Positions 44,768-54,819 of a stretch of DNA of 64,000 nt are shown here, one piece after another. How positions within the stretch are numbered: position 1 is the stretch's first letter; every line of letters starts with the position of its first letter. The notes beneath the pieces are model-generated. The model made no database searches. It was not told where the DNA came from and saw nothing but the letters and a program-made list of their open reading frames with translations. Source of the stretch: Stutzerimonas stutzeri (GTDB lineage Bacteria > Pseudomonadota > Gammaproteobacteria > Pseudomonadales > Pseudomonadaceae); contig NZ_CP139348.1 in NCBI RefSeq assembly GCF_038561965.1, forward strand, positions 4,749,887 through 4,813,886, written 5' to 3'. The translations under genes were made by a program, and so were the position numbers.

Positions 44768-46312
44768 TTACCAGGATTGGGTGGCCTTGAACGACTCGAT
44801 TCCAGCCTTGATGCCGGCGTCGATTTCGTCGTTGAAGTCGCCCTTCACGTTGATCTTGTCCAGCAGAGCAACGTGCTCATGGTGGAAATAGGCAATCAAC
44901 GCCTGTTCGAAGGCGCCAACCTTGGCCACTTCGATGTCCTGCAGGTAGCCACGCTCAGCTGCATACAAAGACACCGCCATGTCGGCTATGGACATCGGCG
45001 CGTACTGCTTCTGCTTCATCAGCTCGGTAACACGCTGACCATGCTCGAGCTGCTTGCGGGTTGCTTCGTCCAGGTCGGACGCAAACTGGGCGAATGCCGC
45101 CAGTTCACGGTACTGAGCCAGTGCGGTACGAATGCCACCAGAAAGCTTCTTGATGATCTTGGTCTGCGCGGCGCCACCGACGCGGGATACCGAAATACCG
45201 GCGTTAACAGCCGGACGGATGCCTGCGTTGAACATCGACGACTCGAGGAAGATCTGACCGTCGGTGATCGAGATCACGTTGGTCGGAACGAACGCGGAAA
45301 CGTCACCAGCCTGGGTTTCGATGATCGGCAGAGCGGTCAGGGAACCGGTCTTGCCTGTCACGGCGCCATTGGTGAACTTCTCGACGTACTCTTCGGAGAC
45401 ACGCGATGCGCGCTCAAGCAGACGGCTGTGGAGATAGAACACGTCGCCCGGGTAGGCTTCACGTCCTGGCGGACGACGCAGCAGCAGGGAGATCTGGCGA
45501 TAGGCGACAGCCTGCTTGGACAGATCGTCATAAACGATCAGCGCATCTTCACCGCGGTCACGGAAGTACTCGCCCATGGTGCAGCCGGCGTAAGGAGCCA
45601 GGAACTGCAGCGCAGCGGATTCGGATGCCGATGCAGCAACGATGATGGTGTTAGCCAGGGCGCCGTGCTGCTCGAGCTTGCGCACCACGTTGGCGATGGT
45701 CGACTGCTTCTGACCGATCGCCACGTAAACGCACTTGATGCCGCTGTTGCGCTGGTTGATGATCGCGTCGATGGCCAGTGCGGTTTTACCGATCTGACGG
45801 TCGCCAATGATCAGCTCGCGCTGGCCGCGGCCAACCGGGATCATCGCATCGACCGACTTGTAGCCGGTCTGTACAGGCTGGTCGACCGACTTACGCCAGA
45901 TCACGCCGGGGGCAACCTTTTCAACCGCGTCAGTAGCCTGCGCGTTGACCGGGCCCTTGCCGTCAACCGGGTTGCCCAGTGCGTCGACAACGCGGCCGAG
46001 CAGTTCCGGACCTACCGGGACTTCAAGGACGCGGCCAGTGCACTTGGCGCTCATGCCTTCGGTCAGGCTCTGGTAGGCACCCAATACCACGGCGCCGACG
46101 GAGTCCTGCTCCAGGTTCAAAGCCATGCCGAAAACGCCGCCAGGGAATTCAATCATCTCCCCGTACATAACGTCGGCCAGGCCGTAAATGCGCACGATAC
46201 CGTCAGAAACGCTGACGACGGTACCTTCGTTGCGCGCTTGAGCAGACACATCGGAACTACCAATGCGCTGCTTTATGATTTCACTAATCTCGGAAGGATT
46301 CAGTTGCTGCAT
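44768..46312 (-). CDS. atpA: F1Fo ATP synthase subunit alpha
   Basis: Encodes 514 residues. The non-catalytic nucleotide site has GDRQIGKTALAIDAI, with VYVAIGQKQST and the arginine-finger region ISVSRVGGAAQTK. The N-terminal helix LNPSEISEIIKQRI contacts delta. A 586-codon open frame on the other strand (44705-46465) has no recognisable product and is a shadow of this gene. Confidence 0.98.
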   Translation of the reverse strand: MQQLNPSEISEIIKQRIGSSDVSAQARNEGTVVSVSDGIVRIYGLADVMYGEMIEFPGGVFGMALNLEQDSVGAVVLGAYQSLTEGMSAKCTGRVLEVPVGPELLGRVVDALGNPVDGKGPVNAQATDAVEKVAPGVIWRKSVDQPVQTGYKSVDAMIPVGRGQRELIIGDRQIGKTALAIDAIINQRNSGIKCVYVAIGQKQSTIANVVRKLEQHGALANTIIVAASASESAALQFLAPYAGCTMGEYFRDRGEDALIVYDDLSKQAVAYRQISLLLRRPPGREAYPGDVFYLHSRLLERASRVSEEYVEKFTNGAVTGKTGSLTALPIIETQAGDVSAFVPTNVISITDGQIFLESSMFNAGIRPAVNAGISVSRVGGAAQTKIIKKLSGGIRTALAQYRELAAFAQFASDLDEATRKQLEHGQRVTELMKQKQYAPMSIADMAVSLYAAERGYLQDIEVAKVGAFEQALIAYFHHEHVALLDKINVKGDFNDEIDAGIKAGIESFKATQSW

Positions 46313-46327
46313 GCCACGACCCTCAAA

Positions 46328-46864
46328 TCAGGATTTCAACGATTCGGCCAACTGGCTCAGTTTGCCGCGGACCGAACCATCGACAACCACATCGCCGGCG
46401 CGGATAACAACGCCGCCGATCAGCGCAGGGTTCACGACCTGCTGGGGGTTGACGGTACGATCTAGCCGCTTCGACAAGGCGGCAGCCAAAGTTTGGAGTT
46501 GTGCAGGGGTCAGCTCGAAAGCTGTCTGCACTTCAACGTCGAGTGTCTTTTCAGCTTCAGCCTTGAGTTCCTCGAATAGCTCCCGAATGGTCGGCAACAC
46601 GTCCAGACGATCGTTATCGCCCAGCGTGGAGACGAAGTTTCGGAACGCTTCATCAATGTCGCTACCGAAGAGCTGAACCAACGACTGGACCTTGCTATCG
46701 CTGGTCAGACGCGGATTTTTCAGCAATTCGGCAACTTGGGGAACTTCAACAGCGACCGCAGCCAGGCTCAACATGCCCGACCAGGCATCAATCCGGCCAG
46801 CCGCGCTGGCGAACTCGAAAGCGGCCTTTGCGTATGGCCGAGCAAGCGTCTGGGTATTGATCAT
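46328..46864 (-). CDS. atpH: F1Fo ATP synthase subunit delta
   Basis: Encodes 178 residues. The N-terminal helical domain (about 1-105: LARPYAKAAFEFASAAGRIDAW) binds the top of F1; the C-terminal part includes LSKRLDRTVNPQQVVNPALIGGVVIRAGDVVVDGSV, the conserved delta/OSCP motif that joins the b stalk. Spacing to atpA is 15 bp. Confidence 0.96.
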   Translation of the reverse strand: MINTQTLARPYAKAAFEFASAAGRIDAWSGMLSLAAVAVEVPQVAELLKNPRLTSDSKVQSLVQLFGSDIDEAFRNFVSTLGDNDRLDVLPTIRELFEELKAEAEKTLDVEVQTAFELTPAQLQTLAAALSKRLDRTVNPQQVVNPALIGGVVIRAGDVVVDGSVRGKLSQLAESLKS

Positions 46865-46876
46865 CGCTTGCCTCGC

Positions 46877-47347
46877 TTAGAGTTGGGAGGCCAGTTTTTC
46901 GACCAGATCGTTGTGTGCCTTGGCGTCCACCTGGGACTCCAGAATCTTCTCCGCACCCATGACAGCCAACACGGCTACCTGGTTACGCAGTTGCTCCTTG
47001 GCACGATTCACTTCCTGCTCGATCTCGGCGCGGGCGCCGGCTACCAGTCGCTCGCCTTCGACGCGCGCCTGTTGCTTGGCATCCTCAACGATGGCGTTGG
47101 CCTGCTTGTTGGCCTGCTCAAGAATCTGGGCAGCTTGCCCCTTGGTCTCACGGAGGGTGTTGGAAACCTTTTCCTGAGCCAACTTTAGGTCTTGCTGCGC
47201 ACGGCCTGCGGCGTCCAGTCCTTCAGCGATTTTCTTCTGGCGTTCTTGCATGGCCTTGGTGATTGGCGGCCATACGTACTTCATGCAAAACCAGACGAAA
47301 ATAGCGAAGGCGAACGTTTGACCGAACAGCGTCAAGTTAATGTTCAC
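46877..47347 (-). CDS. atpF: F1Fo ATP synthase subunit b
   Basis: Encodes 156 residues, starting MNINLTLFGQTFAFAIFVWFCMKYVWPPI with one transmembrane helix. A long charged helix (about 35-140, rich in Ala, Gln, Glu and Arg) then forms the dimeric peripheral stalk. Length equals the E. coli protein. It lies 12 bp before atpH and 93 bp after atpE. Confidence 0.96.
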   Translation of the reverse strand: MNINLTLFGQTFAFAIFVWFCMKYVWPPITKAMQERQKKIAEGLDAAGRAQQDLKLAQEKVSNTLRETKGQAAQILEQANKQANAIVEDAKQQARVEGERLVAGARAEIEQEVNRAKEQLRNQVAVLAVMGAEKILESQVDAKAHNDLVEKLASQL

Positions 47348-47440
47348 AGCGATATACCTCGTGCTATCTCGTTCGACGCGGTTGTCAATTCCACGGCAAC
47401 GGGGCTCGCCATGCGAACCCCATCAGGAACCGGAAAAGTC

Positions 47441-47668
47441 TTAAGCAGCGACAACGAAGATGAGGTACATCGCGATACCAACACCGATCATCGGTACGGC
47501 GTCGAGCAGACCAGCCATCAGGAAGGTCTTGGTCTGCAGCTGAGGAGCCAGCTCGGGTTGACGAGCAGTGGATTCCAGCAGTTTGCCACCCAGCAGGGCG
47601 AAGCCGATGCCGGTACCCAGGGCACCCAGACCGATCATGATAGAGGCGGCGATGTAGACGAGTTCCAT
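47441..47668 (-). CDS. atpE: F1Fo ATP synthase subunit c
   Basis: Encodes 75 residues in two transmembrane helices joined by the polar loop ARQPEL. The ion-binding carboxylate is Asp56 in GLLDAVPMIGVGI. The sequence lacks the Gln/Glu/Ser/Thr signature of Na+-binding c-rings that I would look for, so proton coupling is expected. It forms the rotor ring in the inner membrane. Flanking gaps are longer than elsewhere in the operon, as is common for the highly translated atpE. Confidence 0.96.
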   Translation of the reverse strand: MELVYIAASIMIGLGALGTGIGFALLGGKLLESTARQPELAPQLQTKTFLMAGLLDAVPMIGVGIAMYLIFVVAA

Positions 47669-47736
47669 GTAAAGCTCCTGAAGCTAAGGGGTTAAGGTTT
47701 TCTTGGTAAAGCGAAACAGTTGCAACGGTTCAGCTG

Positions 47737-48609
47737 TTACGGCGTGAGTTCGGCATGTCCATGATCCTCATGGGCAGAACTCAGGTACACCACGGTCAGA
47801 ACCATGAAAATGAACGCCTGAAGCGGGATCACCAGGATGTGGAAGATCGCCCAGGGCACATTCAGGGTCCACTGCACGTAGAACGGCAGCAGCGCGATGA
47901 GGATGAACACCACCTCACCGGCGTACATGTTGCCGAACAGACGCAGCGCAAGGCTGAGCGGCTTGGTCAGCAAACCGAGGATTTCCAGGAACAGGTTGAA
48001 CGGCACCAGGGACCAGTGATTGAACGGGGTGAATGCCAGTTCCTTGCTGAAACCACCCAAGCCCTTGACCTTGACGCTGTAGAACAGAATCAGGATGAAC
48101 ACGCCGAGCGACAGACCGAACGTACCGTTCGGGTCGGCGGTTGGGACGATCTTGAAGTAAGGGAGGCCAAGCAGACTTGCTAGACCCGGGATGTAGTCGA
48201 CCGGAATCCACTTCAGGCTGTTCATCAAGAACACCCAGACGAAGATGGTCAGAGCCAGAGGTGCGATCAGCGCGTTGCGCCCATGGAACGTATCCTTCAC
48301 CACGCCTTCAACAAATTCGACGCACATTTCCACGAAGTTCTGCAGGCGACCCGGAATACCGGCGGTAGCGCCTTTGGCGGCCATACGGAAAACCAGGATG
48401 AAGATCAGGCCCATGAACAGCGACCAACCAAGCGTATCGAGGTGGACTGCCATGAAGCCCATGTCGCGCGCTTCCAGACCAGTCTGAGCGATGGTCCAGG
48501 TGGCCTGATCGAGAACGGAGCCATCAGCACGCTCGTAACCTACCGGCAATTTGCCGTAAGTCAGGTTTTGCAGGTGGTGCTGGATATATTCAGCAGGGGT
48601 ACTCGCCAT
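47737..48609 (-). CDS. atpB: F1Fo ATP synthase subunit a
   Basis: Encodes 290 residues from ATG 48609 (MASTPAEYIQHHLQNLTYGK), with GAGG 5 bp upstream and a length like other Pseudomonas AtpB. An in-frame TTG at 48627 would overlap atpI and is less likely. Five to six helices are present; the essential Arg sits in the KPLSLALRLFGNMYAGEV helix, which faces Asp56 of the c-ring. Confidence 0.95.
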   Translation of the reverse strand: MASTPAEYIQHHLQNLTYGKLPVGYERADGSVLDQATWTIAQTGLEARDMGFMAVHLDTLGWSLFMGLIFILVFRMAAKGATAGIPGRLQNFVEMCVEFVEGVVKDTFHGRNALIAPLALTIFVWVFLMNSLKWIPVDYIPGLASLLGLPYFKIVPTADPNGTFGLSLGVFILILFYSVKVKGLGGFSKELAFTPFNHWSLVPFNLFLEILGLLTKPLSLALRLFGNMYAGEVVFILIALLPFYVQWTLNVPWAIFHILVIPLQAFIFMVLTVVYLSSAHEDHGHAELTP

Positions 48610-48623
48610 AAACGCCTCAATGC

Positions 48624-49022
48624 TCAATGCTTCGGATTGTTTTTCATCAGCAGGAGCGCGCTTGCTCCGACTCCCAGAACCAGCAGATAGCCGGCAAACA
48701 AGGCGATCGGTTCCAGCGGTTTCACTCCCACGAACACCAACGCAAACAGCGCTGCTGCCAGAATCTGTTTACCCATCTCGCCAGACCAGAAGGACTGGAT
48801 GATCGCCTGGGTCGAACGTGCGCCAAAGTAACGAAAGGCCTTGTATGCGAAATACACGTTCGCCGACAGCGCAATCAAACCACCGCACAGCGCGGAGTAG
48901 CCGGCGACAATACCAAAAATCAGGCCACATGAGACAGCGGTCACTACTACGACCATCGCCTGCATCAGCAATACGCGAAAAGCCGGAAGACGATGGAAGG
49001 GTGTTCTGTTGCGTATGTTCAC
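48624..49022 (-). CDS. atpI: ATP synthase accessory protein AtpI
   Basis: Encodes 132 residues from GTG 49022 (MNIRNRTPFHRLPAFRVLL), with four hydrophobic segments. AtpI helps assemble the c-ring and is the first gene of the atp operon in most proteobacteria. The 133 bp upstream to parB must hold the atp promoter. Confidence 0.9.
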   Translation of the reverse strand: MNIRNRTPFHRLPAFRVLLMQAMVVVVTAVSCGLIFGIVAGYSALCGGLIALSANVYFAYKAFRYFGARSTQAIIQSFWSGEMGKQILAAALFALVFVGVKPLEPIALFAGYLLVLGVGASALLLMKNNPKH

Positions 49023-49155
49023 CGGATTTCCATCACTGCAGCGGGCCGCGTAAATAATTGTCCGCAGTCAAAAAAGCGCCGCGAGTATAGGAGCAGGCCA
49101 GCCGTGGTTCAACACTCCGGTAGTATTTTCCGACCGGCACTACAAACAATTTGTA

Positions 49156-50028
49156 TCAACGAATGTGCGCCAATACGCCCTGCAATTCGTCCAACGAACT
49201 GTAGCGGATAACCAGCTGCCCCTTACCCCTCTGCCCGTGCTTGATCTGCACCGGCGAGCCCAGGCGCTCAGCCAGGCGCTGTTCCAGGCGGCTGATGTCG
49301 GGATCAACCTTGGTCTCGGCCTTCGGTGCTTCCTTGCTGGTTAACCATTGGCGGACAAGGGCTTCGGTCTGGCGGACGGTCAGCCCCCGTGCGACAACAT
49401 GCCGCGCGCCTTCAACCTGCTGTTCGGCCGGCAAGCCGAGCAGCGCGCGCGCATGGCCCATCTCCAGGTCGCCGTGGGACAGCAGCGTCTTGATCTCTTC
49501 CGGCAAGGCGATCAGACGCAAAAGATTGCTCACCGATACGCGCGACTTGCCGACCGCATCGGCGACTTGCTGCTGGGTCAGCTGGAATTCCTGCTGCAAC
49601 CGTTGCAGCGCAACGGCCTCTTCGATCGGATTGAGATCTTCGCGCTGGATATTTTCAATCAGCGCCATGGCGATGGCGGCTTCGTCGGGAACCTCGCGGA
49701 CCAACGCCGGGACGCTTTCCAGTCCGGCCTGCTGACTGGCACGCCAGCGGCGCTCACCGGCGATGATCTCGAAACGCCCACCGCTGACCGGGCGCACGAC
49801 GATCGGCTGCATCACACCGTGGTTCTTGATCGACTGCGCCAGTTCCTCGAGCGCTTGCGGGTCCATGTCGCGGCGTGGCTGGTATTTGCCGCGTTGAACC
49901 AGATCCAGCGGCAGATGCTGGAGTTCACGGGTGTCGACCTTGGCGGCCTCTTCCTGCATCGCCGTGGCGCTGGCGCCGCCTAGCAGGGCATCGAGCCCCC
50001 GTCCTAGACCTCTTTTCTTGGTCGCCAT
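49156..50028 (-). CDS. parB: Chromosome partitioning protein ParB
   Basis: Encodes 290 residues. The N-terminal ParB/Srx CTPase domain has DLVQRGKYQPRRDM and the GERRWRASQQAGL motif (GxxRRxxA type). The helix-turn-helix (about 135-185) includes LTQQQVADAVGKSRVSVSNLLRLIALP. The C-terminal dimer domain follows. It binds parS, spreads and loads SMC. A parS-like sequence is present at 29247-29260. It lies 9 bp after parA. Confidence 0.97.
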   Translation of the reverse strand: MATKKRGLGRGLDALLGGASATAMQEEAAKVDTRELQHLPLDLVQRGKYQPRRDMDPQALEELAQSIKNHGVMQPIVVRPVSGGRFEIIAGERRWRASQQAGLESVPALVREVPDEAAIAMALIENIQREDLNPIEEAVALQRLQQEFQLTQQQVADAVGKSRVSVSNLLRLIALPEEIKTLLSHGDLEMGHARALLGLPAEQQVEGARHVVARGLTVRQTEALVRQWLTSKEAPKAETKVDPDISRLEQRLAERLGSPVQIKHGQRGKGQLVIRYSSLDELQGVLAHIR

Positions 50029-50037
50029 GAATAGTCC

Positions 50038-50826
50038 TTATGCGGGGGCACCACGAGCCGCCTGTCGCTGGCGTCGCGACAGTTCGCCGGCCAGGGCCAG
50101 ATAGGCCAGAGCGCCCTTGGATTGCTTGTCGTAGACCAGCGCCGGCATGCCATGGCTGGGTGCCTCGGCGAGCCGGACGTTGCGCGGAATTACGGTGTCG
50201 TAGAGCTTGTCGCCGAAATGCGCCTTGAGCTGTTCGGATACGTCATTGGTCAGGCTGCTGCGTGGGTCGTACATGGTGCGCAGCAGACCTTCGATCTTCA
50301 GGCTCGGATTCAGTGCCTGGCCGATGCGCTGGATGGAGCTGACCAGATCGGTAAGCCCTTCAAGCGCGTAATACTCGCACTGCATGGGAATGATCACGCC
50401 ATCAGCGGCAGACAGTGCGTTGACGGTCAGCATCGACAGCGACGGCGGGCAGTCGATGAGGATGTAATCGTAGTTCTCACGAACCGGCGCCAGCGCCTCG
50501 CGCAGTCGTTTCTCCTTGGCCGGCAGATTCAGCAACGCCACTTCGGCAGCGGTCAGATCACGGTTGGCCGGCAACAGCTGATAGCCGCCATGCTCGGAAA
50601 ACTGCATGGCATCCACCAGGCTGCATTCGCCGATCAGTACGTCGTAGATCGAGTACTCCAGGCCGAGCTTATCCACACCGCTACCGGTGGTGGCATTGCC
50701 CTGGGGATCGAGGTCGATCAACAGCACCCGCCGGCGTGTGGCAACCAGCGAAGCCGCGAGGTTGATGCAGGTGGTGGTCTTGGCGACACCGCCCTTCTGG
50801 TTGGCAATGGCGAAAACTTTAGCCAT
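50038..50826 (-). CDS. parA: Chromosome partitioning ATPase ParA (Soj)
   Basis: Encodes 262 residues. The deviant Walker A is QKGGVAKTTTCINLAASL, with LIDLDPQGNATTG and YILIDCPPSLSML. It moves ParB-parS complexes by binding nucleoid DNA in the ATP state. The length without an N-terminal DNA-binding extension is that of chromosomal (Soj-type) ParA. It follows rsmG by 19 bp. Confidence 0.97.
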   Translation of the reverse strand: MAKVFAIANQKGGVAKTTTCINLAASLVATRRRVLLIDLDPQGNATTGSGVDKLGLEYSIYDVLIGECSLVDAMQFSEHGGYQLLPANRDLTAAEVALLNLPAKEKRLREALAPVRENYDYILIDCPPSLSMLTVNALSAADGVIIPMQCEYYALEGLTDLVSSIQRIGQALNPSLKIEGLLRTMYDPRSSLTNDVSEQLKAHFGDKLYDTVIPRNVRLAEAPSHGMPALVYDKQSKGALAYLALAGELSRRQRQAARGAPA

Positions 50827-50845
50827 GGTCAGTGTCTGTCCGGGG

Positions 50846-51492
50846 TCATGAAGTGCGGCGCAGTATCAGCAGATGGCGCTGGCCTTGGCAACCGGGAACC
50901 TTGAGTACGTGGCAGGCATCGAGACGGAAGTCATCGGGTAGCCGTTGCAGCTCGTCGTCGGGCTGCACGCCTTTCATCGCCAGCCAGCGGGTGTCGGTAG
51001 CGCCCAGATGGCGCGTCCAACTGGCGAAGTCCTCAAGCGAGCTGAAGGCTCTTGAGGTGATGCCTTCGAAGGGCGCAGCCGGCTGGAACTGTTCGACGCG
51101 ATTGTGCACTACGTCGAGGTTGGCCAGTTTCAGTTCCAGCTTCACCTGCGTCAGGAAGCGCGTCTTCTTGCCGTTCGAATCGAGCAGCGTAAAGGCACGA
51201 TCGGGAAACATGATCGCCAACGGCACGCCAGGCATGCCGCCACCGCTGCCGACGTCCAACCAGGTTCGGCCAGCTTCGGCGACGAAGGGCACCACGCTGA
51301 GACTGTCGAGCAAGTGCCGCGAGACCATTTCATCGGGGTCACGCACAGCAGTGAGGTTGTAAGCCTTGTTCCATTTGATCAGCAGAGCCAGATAGGCAAG
51401 CAGTTGCTGCTGTTGCCCCTCGCTCAGTTCGATACCCAGCTCACGGGCACCACGGACGAGCTCGGCGGCGTGCGACTCACTGACGAGACTCA

Positions 51493-51493
<1 letters not shown>
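50846..51493 (-). CDS. rsmG: 16S rRNA m7G527 methyltransferase
   Basis: Encodes 215 residues from ATG 51493, which overlaps the mnmG stop (TGATG). The SAM site is WLDVGSGGGMPGVPLAIMFP, followed by LLDSNGKKTRFL. It methylates G527 of 16S rRNA; loss gives low-level streptomycin resistance in other bacteria. Part of the mnmG-rsmG-parA-parB operon. Confidence 0.96.
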
Positions 51494-53385
<1,892 letters not shown>

Positions 53386-53504
53386 CACGCACCTCGTGCC
53401 TGTTCAGATTTGGATTTCGGGAAACCGCGAAGTATAGGGACTAAGGCTGCTCTAAAGAAGGGCTTTGAACAAAAAATGACCAACTGCTTGGGCGAGCCGC
53501 TGGG

Positions 53505-53767
53505 TTATGCATAAATAGAAATAGAGAAGAAATATATAAAGAGCTTGTAGATATGTTTATTAATGGTGAAGCGGGTTTCTGTGGATAAGCTTCTACAGGC
53601 CTTATGCAGCAAGCGCTTCAGAGTTTCAAAAGGTTGTGCTGCGCCTGGGCTGTTCCGGTGTAGATCACGTGAGATACCTGTTGATAAAGAATCGAGTTAT
53701 GCACAGGCTGGTTATGCAGAGGGTTCAGGCCTAGGTTATCTACTTAGCTGAGTGGTACTTATCAACA
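53505..53767. other. DnaA-box cluster upstream of mnmG (oriC-like region)
   Basis: The gene-free stretch 53386-53822 contains an A+T-rich segment (about 53511-53565, with AAGAAATATA) and many DnaA boxes. Perfect matches to TTATNCACA are 53580-53588 (minus) and 53697-53705. One-mismatch boxes are 53505-53513, 53679-53687 (minus), 53712-53720 and 53759-53767; weaker ones lie at 53602 and 53736. The layout repeats that of the rpmH-side region. I recall reports of a second DnaA-box cluster near gidA in P. putida. Whether it initiates replication here is unknown. Confidence 0.82.
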
Positions 53768-53822
53768 GGTCTTGTCGGAGGGCTTGAAGCACGATCGAGA
53801 CAGCGGTTGGCTTACGTCGAGT

Positions 53823-54218
53823 TCAGGAATGGTCGCGAGGAGGATGTTGCTGTTCGGTCTGTTCCAGGCACTCATCGAGTGTCAGCGGACTGCGCTCAAG
53901 CACGCCGTCCAGCGCATCCTCGCCATGCAGGCCGTCGAGTCGAGCGCCGGAAACATAGGCGGCACGCCCGAGCAGGTGACCGGCGATCGGGATGGTCAGC
54001 ATCAGGAAGATCACCGTGGCGGAGCCAATGAACGTGACCTGCCCATCGCCCATGTGGATCATCACCCCAACCAGAATCAGACCCGCACCGACCGTGCCGG
54101 ACTTGGTTGTTGCATGGATTCGCTGCAGGGGATCGGCAAAGCGCAGCAGGCCGAATATGGCTGCGTACAGGAAGACCACGCCGACCAGCATGAAAACAAC
54201 AGCCAGGATTTCGATCAT
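53823..54218 (-). CDS. mrpG: Mrp/Mnh Na+(K+)/H+ antiporter subunit G
   Basis: Encodes 131 residues. Three helices (about 5-27, 45-62, 68-88) with FLYAAIFGLLRFADPLQRIHATTKSGTVGAGLILVG, the MrpG/PhaG signature. The polar C-terminal extension of about 40 residues (DALDGVLERSPLTLDECLEQ) is longer than in many homologues. It is the last gene of the operon; its ATG overlaps the mrpF stop (ATGA). Its stop faces the DnaA-box cluster. Confidence 0.88.
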   Translation of the reverse strand: MIEILAVVFMLVGVVFLYAAIFGLLRFADPLQRIHATTKSGTVGAGLILVGVMIHMGDGQVTFIGSATVIFLMLTIPIAGHLLGRAAYVSGARLDGLHGEDALDGVLERSPLTLDECLEQTEQQHPPRDHS

Positions 54219-54475
54219 TGTTCGCTTTTCCCCTTGCGCATGATGAAGACGGCGAAGGCGCAGGTACCGACAAATCCGATCAGTCCCAGGCCGAACCCCA
54301 CATCGAGAAATTCCCGCCGCCCGGTCATTGCAGCGACCAGCGCGGCGATGGCCACACCGACGCCGGTCAGCATATCCAGGGCCACCACGCGGTCGACCAG
54401 CGTCCGGGCGACGATCATCCGCCAGAGGGTCACAGCCAACGGCAGCATGACCAGGATCAGCAGCGTGACGATCAT
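54215..54475 (-). CDS. mrpF: Mrp/Mnh antiporter subunit F
   Basis: Encodes 86 residues from ATG 54475, with GAGAGG about 9 bp upstream; GTG codons at 54484 and 54481 overlap mrpE. Three helices, with LPLAVTLWRMIVARTLVDRVVALDML, the conserved MrpF stretch (GPTxxDRVVALD type). Small integral subunit of the Mrp complex. Confidence 0.86.
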   Translation of the reverse strand: MIVTLLILVMLPLAVTLWRMIVARTLVDRVVALDMLTGVGVAIAALVAAMTGRREFLDVGFGLGLIGFVGTCAFAVFIMRKGKSEQ

Positions 54476-54477
54476 GT

Positions 54478-54819
54478 TCACCACCTCTCGATGCGCGCGA
54501 TGCGGCGTTCAAAGACCTGCCGGATCGACGCGATGATCTGGTCTGGTGCCCGGCCATCCAGGGCGTGCACATAAAGCACGCGACGATCCTCGCTGACGTG
54601 CAGCGCGCAGTTGCCGGGCGTCAGCGAAACCAGACTGGCGAGCACGGCGACGCCCAGATCGGTGCGCAGCTCGATCGGTACTGCGATGATCGAACTCTGC
54701 ATGTTCGGCGCACGCGAGAAAGCTGCGGCGGCCACCGCGACGGAAGAGACGATCAGCTCGTACAGGTAAATGCCGAGCAGTTCGACCACGTCGAGCACTC
54801 GGCGCAGCAGGCCGGTCAT
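54478..54819 (-). CDS. mrpE: Mrp/Mnh antiporter subunit E
   Basis: Encodes 113 residues, shorter than the roughly 160 common for MrpE. A hydrophobic N-terminus (VVELLGIYLYELIVSSVAVAAAAF) is followed by the conserved PIELRTDLGVAVLASLVSLTPGNCALHVSEDRRVLYVHALD. Only one long N-terminal helix is predicted, so the first family helices appear absent. Start and stop both overlap neighbours (ATGA with mrpD). Confidence 0.85.
   Translation of the reverse strand: MTGLLRRVLDVVELLGIYLYELIVSSVAVAAAAFSRAPNMQSSIIAVPIELRTDLGVAVLASLVSLTPGNCALHVSEDRRVLYVHALDGRAPDQIIASIRQVFERRIARIERW

Noticed and set aside
44705..46465. A 586-codon open frame antisense to atpA
   Set aside because: It has no signal or domain I recognise and covers the essential atpA and part of atpH on the opposite strand; a codon-bias shadow.
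53665..53678. TCACGTGA in the mnmG-side DnaA cluster as a second parS site
   Set aside because: Only the inner 8 bases fit; the outer positions of GTTTCACGTGAAAC are wrong on both sides, so specific ParB binding is unlikely.
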